The notes beneath the pieces are model-generated. The model ran no database searches and was not told the origin of the DNA. It worked only from the letters and a program-made list of their open reading frames with translations. Positions 58,791-64,000 of a stretch of 64,000 bases of DNA are shown here, in pieces; the first letter of the stretch is position 1, and each line of letters starts with the position of its first letter. This stretch comes from Streptomyces sp. Ru62 (lineage in GTDB: Bacteria; Actinomycetota; Actinomycetes; Streptomycetales; Streptomycetaceae), in assembly GCF_002920615.1 (NCBI RefSeq), contig NZ_PQSU01000024.1:62001-126000 (forward strand), written 5' to 3'. The position numbers and the translations under genes are program-made.

Positions 58791-59018
58791 ATGAACGTCC
58801 GGACACCGCCGTACGCCTCGCCGTGTCGGCATCTGTACGCCCGACCGGGTCCCGGTCCGTCCGATCCGGGCGCGTTGCGCCAAGGATCGGGCCCGAGCCG
58901 CTCATATCAGGTGTACTTCGGTCCCCTCGCCCCGACCCGCATCTCCGTTGTCATGATGCTGCCTCCACTCCCGGAGCACGCGGACGCCGGCCGCGACCGG
59001 CCCTCCCGAGAGAAGTGA
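58791..59018 (+). CDS. Doubtful 75-aa frame between cvnC and cvnD
   Basis: An ATG directly follows the cvnC stop (TAG-ATG), and the frame runs to a TGA two bases before the cvnD ATG. It fills the gap completely but has only moderate third-position G/C, no ribosome site and no recognisable motif. A terminator-like hairpin lies within it. I list it for completeness; it is probably not a real gene. Confidence 0.2.
   Translation: MNVRTPPYASPCRHLYARPGPGPSDPGALRQGSGPSRSYQVYFGPLAPTRISVVMMLPPLPEHADAGRDRPSREK
58861..58890 (+). terminator. Terminator-like hairpin between cvnC and cvnD
   Basis: CCGATCC (58861-58867) pairs with GGATCGG (58884-58890), and inside it GGCGC (58869-58873) pairs with GCGCC (58877-58881) around a GTT loop, with one and two unpaired bases in between. 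There is no T-run. It could reduce transcription of cvnD relative to cvnABC. Confidence 0.55.
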
Positions 59019-59020
59019 TC

Positions 59021-59623
59021 ATGGTCTCCGAGCACTCCGACACCGTCGGCGACGCCTCCGCCCTGGCGCTGAAGATACTGGTCGCCGGTGGTTTCGGCGT
59101 CGGCAAGACGACCCTGGTGGGGGCCGTCAGCGAGATCCGGCCGCTGCGCACGGAGGAACTGCTCAGCGAAGCGGGCCAACTGGTGGACGACACCGACGGT
59201 GTGGACCAGAAGGTCACCACCACCGTGGCCATGGACTTCGGCCGCATCACCATCCGCTCCGGCCTCTCGCTCTACCTCTTCGGCACACCGGGACAGGACC
59301 GCTTCTGGTTCCTGTGGGACGAACTGGCCCAAGGCGCCCTCGGCGCCGTGGTCCTCGCGGACACCCGGCGACTGGAGGACTGCTTCCCGGCCGTCGACTA
59401 CTTCGAGCACCGGCGCATCCCCTTCGTGGTGGCCGTCAACTGCTTCACGGGAGCCCGCTCCTACGGCGCCCAGGACGTCTCCCGCGCGCTCGATCTCGAC
59501 CGCGGCACACCCGTGGTGCTGTGCGACGCACGCGACCGGGACTCCGGCAAGGAAGTCCTGATCAGGCTCGTCGAGTACGCCGGACGGATGCACACCGCCC
59601 GGCTCCTGGACTCCGTCGGCTGA
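59021..59623 (+). CDS. cvnD: Conservon small GTPase CvnD
   Basis: A 200-residue Ras-like ATP/GTP-binding protein with P-loop ILVAGGFGVGKTTLVGAV (about 19-36), switch-region TTTVAMDFGRI, G3 LFGTPGQDRFWFLW, and FVVAVNCFTG at the G4 site, where NKxD is replaced as in other CvnD. It is thought to switch signalling of the conservon. The ATG 59021 was chosen; GTG 59015 (VIMVSEH) is possible. It is separated from cvnC by 230 bp, unlike most conservons. Confidence 0.94.
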   Translation: MVSEHSDTVGDASALALKILVAGGFGVGKTTLVGAVSEIRPLRTEELLSEAGQLVDDTDGVDQKVTTTVAMDFGRITIRSGLSLYLFGTPGQDRFWFLWDELAQGALGAVVLADTRRLEDCFPAVDYFEHRRIPFVVAVNCFTGARSYGAQDVSRALDLDRGTPVVLCDARDRDSGKEVLIRLVEYAGRMHTARLLDSVG

Positions 59624-59632
59624 GCCCGCCGC

Positions 59633-60061
59633 TCAGGCCGCGACGTCCCGCATGGCCAGCACCTTGTCGATGGACACGCGGACGAGCAGTTCACCCGGAA
59701 CGCCGTTGCGGGCGCCGTACTCCTCGGCGCGGTCCTCGCCCATGTACCGGGCGGCGATCCGGGTCGCCCACAGGCGTACCTCCGCAAGGTCCTCCGACAG
59801 CCGGGCACGGCCGTTCAGCACCACGAAGTGGAACGGCGGACGGTCGTCGTCCACGCACAGGGCCACCCTGCCGTCGCGGGCCAGATTGCGTCCCTTCGCG
59901 GTGTTCTTACCGGTGTTGAACACCAACTCGTCGCCGTCCATCAGGAACCAGACCGGAGCCACATGCGGGCTTCCGTCGGCGCGGACGGTGGAGAGCTTGC
60001 CGGTGCGAGTGCCGTCCAGGACGAACGCCCGCCATTCCTCATCGGTCATCTTCTCTGCCAT
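59633..60061 (-). CDS. PPOX-class (pyridoxamine 5'-phosphate oxidase-like) F420/FMN protein
   Basis: A 142-residue split-barrel flavoprotein: EEWRAFVLDGTRTGKLSTVRADGSPHVAPVWFLMDGDELVFNTGKNTAKGRNLARDGRVALCVDDDRPPFHFVVLNGRARLSEDL. The GTKLSTVRADG-PHVAPVWF pattern is typical of the actinobacterial PPOX/F420-dependent TIGR03618-type group. Likely a flavin- or F420-binding reductase; substrate unknown. It is convergent with cvnD (9 bp between stops) and divergent from the orphan roadblock gene. Confidence 0.9.
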   Translation of the reverse strand: MAEKMTDEEWRAFVLDGTRTGKLSTVRADGSPHVAPVWFLMDGDELVFNTGKNTAKGRNLARDGRVALCVDDDRPPFHFVVLNGRARLSEDLAEVRLWATRIAARYMGEDRAEEYGARNGVPGELLVRVSIDKVLAMRDVAA

Positions 60062-60152
60062 GGGCCCATCCTCCTTGCTCGCATGCCGGTCGTGGGGAAG
60101 GCTTGCGGGGAGTTCCTCCAGCCAGGGGGAGACGACACACGGGGAGACGGAC

Positions 60153-60566
60153 ATGGCGCAGAACCAGGGTCTCGGCTGGCTCCTGGACGATCTGACCGAG
60201 CGGGTGGACCACGTACGCCACGCGCTGGTCCTGTCGAACGACGGGTTGGTCACCGCGGCGAGCACGGGGTTACGTCGCGAGGACGCGGAACATCTTGCCG
60301 CCGTGGCATCAGGGCTGCACAGCCTGGCCAAGGGCTCGGGACGCCACTTCGGCGCGGGCAGGGTGCGCCAGACGATGATCGAGTACGACGAGGCCGTGCT
60401 GTTCGTGACCGCGGCCGGCACCGGCAGTTGTCTGTGCGTGTTCAGCGGGGCCCAGGTCGACATCGGCCAGATCGCCTACGAGATGACCCTGCTCGTCAAC
60501 CGGGTAGGCGAACACCTCGGCGTCGACGCCAGAAAACCCGAGAGCTCTCCCACCACAGACCTCTGA
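60153..60566 (+). CDS. Orphan roadblock/LC7 protein, CvnB paralogue
   Basis: The 137-residue protein is close to CvnB (57920): WLLDDLTERVDHVRHALVLSNDGLVTAASTGLRREDAEHLAAVASGLHSLAKGSGRHFGAGRVRQTMIEYDEAVLFVTAAG. It has no kinase, DUF742 or GTPase gene beside it, so it may be a spare or competing subunit for the conservon 0.5 kb upstream. GGGGAGA precedes the ATG. The gene ends 125 bp before the DUF6397-like gene. Confidence 0.92.
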   Translation: MAQNQGLGWLLDDLTERVDHVRHALVLSNDGLVTAASTGLRREDAEHLAAVASGLHSLAKGSGRHFGAGRVRQTMIEYDEAVLFVTAAGTGSCLCVFSGAQVDIGQIAYEMTLLVNRVGEHLGVDARKPESSPTTDL

Positions 60567-60691
60567 CCTGCGACTTTCCTGCCCCCGTGGAGTTATCCAC
60601 AGGCTCGCCACGAGATGCGGCGAACCGGCTACGGTGAGTACACGGCGAACGCACGAGGCGTGAGCCACCGACTCCACGGGGGAGTACGACC

Positions 60692-62023
60692 ATGCCGGCA
60701 AGCACCTTCGGCCCGACCCGTCCCAGCGTCTGCACGCCGAGCCGTGCCGCTCGCGAACTGGGGCTCAAGCGAGCCGAGTTCGACCTCGCTGTCCAACTCG
60801 GTCGCATCCGGACCGTGCCCGACGAGGGCGGCGGAGGAGGTCGGCGCGTGGAGCACGCGGAGATCGAGCGCCTCCGCGCGCAGGACGGCTTCCCCGAATC
60901 CCTGCGCGAACGGGTGCAAGTCGTGGGTACGGCGGAGGGTGCCGCCCTCATGGAGATCCCGGCCGGCCGGTTCAGCCGTCTCGCCCGACTGGGCCTGCTC
61001 GTGCCCGTGAAGTTCTACTTGAACCGCTATCGTGCCGTGGTCTGGCTCTACCTCGCTGAGGAACTGCGCCAGTTCACGGCGAGCCCGGAGCACGCGCACC
61101 TGCTCAAGGGGCGTACGCCCGAGACCCTGAGGGGCCAGCTGGCGGCGGGAGTGGATCTGCGGGCCCGCAACTGGCGCGCACGCCAGGTCGGATTCCTGCT
61201 GCGGCAGGCCGAGGACCCGTGGGCCCGTGCCGGAGCCATGGCCGCCTTCCTCGCGCCGGTCGAGGTCGCCGACATCGTCAAGGACCCGTACGAGCGCGCT
61301 CATCTGCACCGGTTCCGGCCCGCGTCACCAGGGGACGGGGCTTCCGGATCCCCTTCGGCGCATCTTGCCGAGCGGATCATGACGGCGCAGGACGCGGACG
61401 AGGTCGGCTGGCTGCGCAGCGAGTTGGCGCGCTCGGTCGAGGAGGCCCGCGACGACTCGCCGGCCCCGCGCCCGGCCACTCACCGGGTTCCGCCGGCGAT
61501 GCGAGCGGTCGCACGACCCATCCCACCGATGGCACGGACGGTCACCCGGCCCACGGAAGAGGCGACGAGGCCGTGGGAGCCGGCCGCACGGTCCCTGGAG
61601 TCGGCGGCGCCGCCTGCCAAGCCGACAGTACGGTCCCCGGAGCCGGTGCGCGGGGCGACACCGTCCCCGGAGACGGCGACACCGCTCCCCGATTCGGTGA
61701 CACGGCATCCGCAGGAGGCGACACGGCCCCCGGAGCTGGGACCCCGGGTGCTGCGGATGCGGACGCGGCTTCCCGAGTCGGTGGCGACACAGCTCATGGA
61801 GGCGGCGACAGCGCCCACGGGTTCAGCTGTGCGGCATCCCGAGTCGCGGGTGCGGCCCAGGGACCTGTACGTCGTTCCTCGGGAGCAGGCCGTCCGGCCG
61901 GCGGTGCCACCGGTCCCTCGCGACCACGAGCCGGCGCAGCCCGCTCCGACGCCCTCGCCCCGCGGTCTTCGGGCCTGGCTACGGCGGAGAAGCGCACGGC
62001 CGGCACGGCCCGCCGGGGTCTGA
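60692..62023 (+). CDS. DUF6397-like protein with heptapeptide-repeat tail
   Basis: The 443-residue protein has a structured N-terminal part (1-245), beginning with TPSRAARELGLKRAEFDLAVQLGRIRTVPDEGGGG (MerR/HTH-like) and continuing with VQVVGTAEGAALMEIPAGRFSRLARLGLLVPVKFYLNRYRAVVWLYLAEELRQF. The rest is Pro-rich and includes nine 7-residue repeats (61541-61738). I recall this as the DUF6397 family of Streptomyces; function unknown. GGGGGAG is eight bases before the ATG. The end is basic (RAWLRRRSARPARPAGV). Confidence 0.85.
   Translation: MPASTFGPTRPSVCTPSRAARELGLKRAEFDLAVQLGRIRTVPDEGGGGGRRVEHAEIERLRAQDGFPESLRERVQVVGTAEGAALMEIPAGRFSRLARLGLLVPVKFYLNRYRAVVWLYLAEELRQFTASPEHAHLLKGRTPETLRGQLAAGVDLRARNWRARQVGFLLRQAEDPWARAGAMAAFLAPVEVADIVKDPYERAHLHRFRPASPGDGASGSPSAHLAERIMTAQDADEVGWLRSELARSVEEARDDSPAPRPATHRVPPAMRAVARPIPPMARTVTRPTEEATRPWEPAARSLESAAPPAKPTVRSPEPVRGATPSPETATPLPDSVTRHPQEATRPPELGPRVLRMRTRLPESVATQLMEAATAPTGSAVRHPESRVRPRDLYVVPREQAVRPAVPPVPRDHEPAQPAPTPSPRGLRAWLRRRSARPARPAGV
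61541..61738 (+). repeat. 21-bp tandem repeats coding for heptapeptides
   Basis: Nine units encode VTRPTEE, ATRPWEP, AARSLES, AAPPAKP, TVRSPEP, (VRG insert) ATPSPET, ATPLPDS, VTRHPQE and ATRPPEL. Unit starts are 61541, 61562, 61583, 61604, 61625, then 61655, 61676, 61697 and 61718. The units are diverged at DNA level, so this is an old array within the Pro-rich tail. Confidence 0.85.
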
Positions 62024-63037
62024 ACAGCCGGTGCCCGCTTTCGTCGCCAGCTGCTCCAGGCCCCTGAACAGGCGCCGGCTACACCGTCACCCCGCCGCTG
62101 ACCCACCCAAGCGCGCCCTGCGGGCTGTGCGCGAGAGGCGTTACCCAACCCCCTTGCCGGTCCGCTACTTCTGGAATTCCGGCTCCGGGCGGCTGCGGTG
62201 GCCTGTCGGCCGTGTTCGTGGCGTTCCCGTCACACCGCCTACGACGGGGCGCCACCCATGCGACCGCCCGTACGCCGCGTGGATCAACTCTCCGGCAGGG
62301 GTCTTCCCGGGCGCGGTGGCACGCTCCGCCGGTACCACGCGGAACGGCGACTGCTCCGAGCCGAGCAGGTGGCTGCTCAACTACCCGCGCCGACGCCCTG
62401 CTCGCGCCCCCAGTGACCAGTGCGGGGCGGTGACTGTCGGCGGGCTCGGAGACCGTGGCATCGGCTGGTGGTGGTCGGACGGCCTCGTCGGCCCCGACAA
62501 GGTCGCCCGCGAGATCGACCAGATCGCGCAGGCCGGCTTCGGCGGCGTCGAGATCGCGGCCGTCCACCACAGCATCAAGGGACAAGTCGGTGCCGGACAC
62601 CGCCCGCCGCGGCTGGGGCAGCGGCCCGGCGGCCCGTGGCCGCGCCGGCCCAGGACACACCCGCATGTCCTCGGCGTCTCCTGCTGGAGCGCCCCCGCTC
62701 CGGCAGGCGGTCTCGCCTTCGAGCGCACGCCCGGCCCTCTCCCACTCCACCGGATTCGACCCTGTAGCCGCCTTTGGCCCGAGGTGGGCGACCGTGGCCG
62801 GATCGAGGCACTCGCGCCGCGGCCGACGCGATCTCATGGGGTGCACGAGTAGCGTGATCACGAAAGAGTGCGTGCGCGCCCCGGTGTTGTCCTGTTGCCC
62901 TGGAGCAGCCTCTCCCAAATACCGCAGATGCTTTGTCGGAGAAGGCTGCTTGTTGTCGAGCACGGTGGACAAGACCAGGATGAGAGAGCCGCTGATTTCC
63001 TCGAACCGCAGGGCGACGAGGGCGGGGCGCGTATCCT
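62024..63037. other. 1-kb region between DUF6397-like gene and lysE-like gene, decayed
   Basis: No intact gene is seen on either strand. Open frames are short or have no start and poor bias. The centre (62451-62640) holds a glycoside-hydrolase remnant. The region from about 62870 to 63030 is less G/C-rich than its surroundings. Confidence 0.65.
62451..62640 (+). pseudogene. Remnant of a glycoside hydrolase (rhamnosidase-like)
   Basis: The plus strand reads DRGIGWWWSDGLVGPDKVAREIDQIAQAGFGGVEIAAVHHSIKG, matching the N-terminal catalytic region of large glycosyl hydrolases (GH106/alpha-L-rhamnosidase-like; typical phrase RWWWPDALV-P-EI-REI-QIA-AGFGGVEIA). After a one-base frame change near 62577-62583 it continues DKSVPDTARRGWGSGPAAR, as expected after that motif. 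The rest of the roughly 800-residue enzyme is missing. Family is recognised by eye. Confidence 0.55.
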
Positions 63038-63679
63038 GTGGTGGTGATCGGATTAGATCGTCTGGCTGTCTTCCTGACCGTGGTGACCGTGCTGATCTCT
63101 GTGCCGGGGCCGAGCGTCTTGTTCGTGGTGAGCCGGGGGGTGGCGCTGGGGCGACGGGCCGCCGTATCCACTGCGGTGGGGAATGAGGCGGGACTCCTTG
63201 TTCAGGTCGTACTGGTGGCGTTCGGGTTGGGGGAGGTACTTGCGCGATCCCTCCTGGTCTTCTCGATCCTTAAGTTCGCCGGCGCTCTCTACCTCGTCTA
63301 TCTCGGTGTCCAGGCCTGGCGTCACCGCAAGCTGCTGGTGGTGGAGGAGCGGGCCGCGGCGTCGGCCGGCCGTCCGGGACGGGTCTTCCGGGAAGGTTTC
63401 ATCGTCGGGGTGAGCAATCCCAAGGGCCTGCTGATCTTTGGTGCGGTCCTGCCGCAGTTCGTCGACTCCTCGGCGGGGAATGTCCGGGTGCAGTTGTTGC
63501 TGCTGGGCCTGATCTGCGTCCTGATCGCGTTGGTTTCCGATGCGACATGGGGCCTTCTCGCGGGAACGGCCCGCAATTGGCTCGCGAGGTCACCGCGTCG
63601 GCTGTCGTGGATCGGTGGAGCGTCGGGAGTGGTGATGGTCGGACTGGGAATCCGGCTGGCGTTCAGCGGACGCGAATGA
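63038..63679 (+). CDS. LysE family amino acid exporter
   Basis: The 213-residue protein has five or six transmembrane helices with SVPGPSVLFVVSRGVALGRRAAVSTAVGNEAGLLVQV (family signature about 22-58), KFAGALYLVYLGVQAWRH and GFIVGVSNPKGLLIFGAVLPQFVDSS. LysE/RhtB exporters remove excess amino acids or homoserine lactone. The start is one of two adjacent GTG codons (63038, 63041); no strong ribosome site is visible. Composition is slightly less G/C-biased than neighbouring genes (TTG, GTT, CTT, ATC CTT AAG), hinting at a different history. Neighbouring sequence is decayed. Confidence 0.9.
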   Translation: MVVIGLDRLAVFLTVVTVLISVPGPSVLFVVSRGVALGRRAAVSTAVGNEAGLLVQVVLVAFGLGEVLARSLLVFSILKFAGALYLVYLGVQAWRHRKLLVVEERAAASAGRPGRVFREGFIVGVSNPKGLLIFGAVLPQFVDSSAGNVRVQLLLLGLICVLIALVSDATWGLLAGTARNWLARSPRRLSWIGGASGVVMVGLGIRLAFSGRE

Positions 63680-63699
63680 GGGAGGCGCGAATGAGGGAG
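63671..63699 (+). repeat. 14-bp tandem duplication at the lysE-like stop codon
   Basis: CGCGAATGAGGGAG occurs at 63671-63684 and 63686-63699. The first copy contains the stop codon TGA of the exporter gene. It is a small local duplication without evident function. Confidence 0.8.
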
Positions 63700-63838
63700 T
63701 CAGGGGACCGGCCCGCCGGCCTCGTGTAAGGCGCGCAGGGATTCAGCCGACCGGATAGTCGATGGCATACGGTCGGCGATCCGGCTGCCGGGATCCGGGG
63801 TGCCGGAGCGGTCGCCTCAGCTGACACGTTCGACCACA

Positions 63839-64000
63839 TCACCGCGGCCATTCACCTTGGGTGATGCCCAGTTCGTATGCGACCGCGACCGCGCTGGCCC
63901 GATTCCGCAGGCCAAGCTTGATCAGCAGATTCTGCACGTGTGTCTTGACCGTACTCTCGCTGACCACCAGTTCTCCGGCGATCTCGGCGTTCTTCATGCC
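63839..64000 (-). CDS. LuxR/NarL-type regulator, C-terminal part (partial)
   Basis: The minus strand enters the window at 64000 reading GMKNAEIAGELVVSESTVKTHVQNLLIKLGLRNRASAVAVAYELGI, then TQGEWPR and a stop at 63839-63841. This is the DNA-recognition part of a LuxR_C helix-turn-helix (NAEIA...SESTVKTHV..LL.KLGLRNR). The preceding receiver domain would be outside the window, so NarL-type response regulator is likely but not proven. Confidence 0.88.
   Translation of the reverse strand, partial: GMKNAEIAGELVVSESTVKTHVQNLLIKLGLRNRASAVAVAYELGITQGEWPR

Noticed and set aside
62740..62800. GGATTCGACCC resembling a tRNA T-arm (minus strand GGTCGAATCC)
   Set aside because: No acceptor, D or anticodon stem can be built around it.

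Overview
The window is very G+C-rich, with strong third-position G/C bias, GTG/TTG starts, ATGA-type overlaps between neighbouring genes, and a gene set (rppA/P450 cassette, a conservon, MurT-GatD, Tat-signal secreted enzymes) that marks it as a Streptomyces chromosome. From memory the order resembles the S. coelicolor stretch that contains xylA/xylB and rppA/CYP158A2; I could not run an alignment. No tRNA, rRNA, CRISPR array, transposase or phage gene was seen.

Layout. 1-12 kb: rocD (edge)-ddaH-Lrp (arginine/ornithine metabolism), a CtaG-like membrane protein, pfkA, gatD-murT (lipid II amidation), def, a TetR regulator divergent from an acyl-CoA dehydrogenase, then the rppA-P450-cupin cassette (tetrahydroxynaphthalene to flaviolin-type pigments), with 17-bp tandem repeats upstream of it. 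12-25 kb: aldehyde dehydrogenase, Nudix-DNA ligase pair, thioredoxin-reductase-like protein divergent from an XRE-cupin regulator, a three-gene acyl-CoA dehydrogenase operon, secreted phosphodiesterase and phosphodiester glycosidase, DUF779 and DUF2625 proteins. 25-33 kb: DedA, a VanJ-like membrane phosphatase divergent from a two-component system, an MBL-fold protein, a SUKH immunity-like gene beside a degraded Rhs fragment, and a methyltransferase.

32-45 kb: aldehyde dehydrogenase with its GAF regulator, secreted amidase, formamidase with an APC permease, a Nudix gene broken by a one-base shift inside the Nudix box, and the xylose unit (ROK repressor, xylB, divergent xylA). 45-64 kb: SWIM protein and SNF2 helicase (overlapping pair), small unknown genes, MpaB-type protein, PadR regulator divergent from a hydrolase, methyltransferase, MHYT sensor, conservon cvnA-B-C-(hairpin)-D, PPOX protein, an orphan cvnB paralogue, a DUF6397-like protein with heptapeptide repeats, a glycoside-hydrolase remnant, a LysE exporter and the end of a LuxR-family gene.

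Most of the window is ordinary core or semi-core Streptomyces chromosome. The parts that deserve a second look are: the Rhs fragment next to a SUKH gene; a 34-bp perfect palindrome inside the SNF2 gene; nine copies of the 10-bp palindrome ACGCGCGCGT confined to 45.4-57.4 kb; the tandem repeats upstream of rppA; and the terminator-like hairpin that splits the conservon between cvnC and cvnD.
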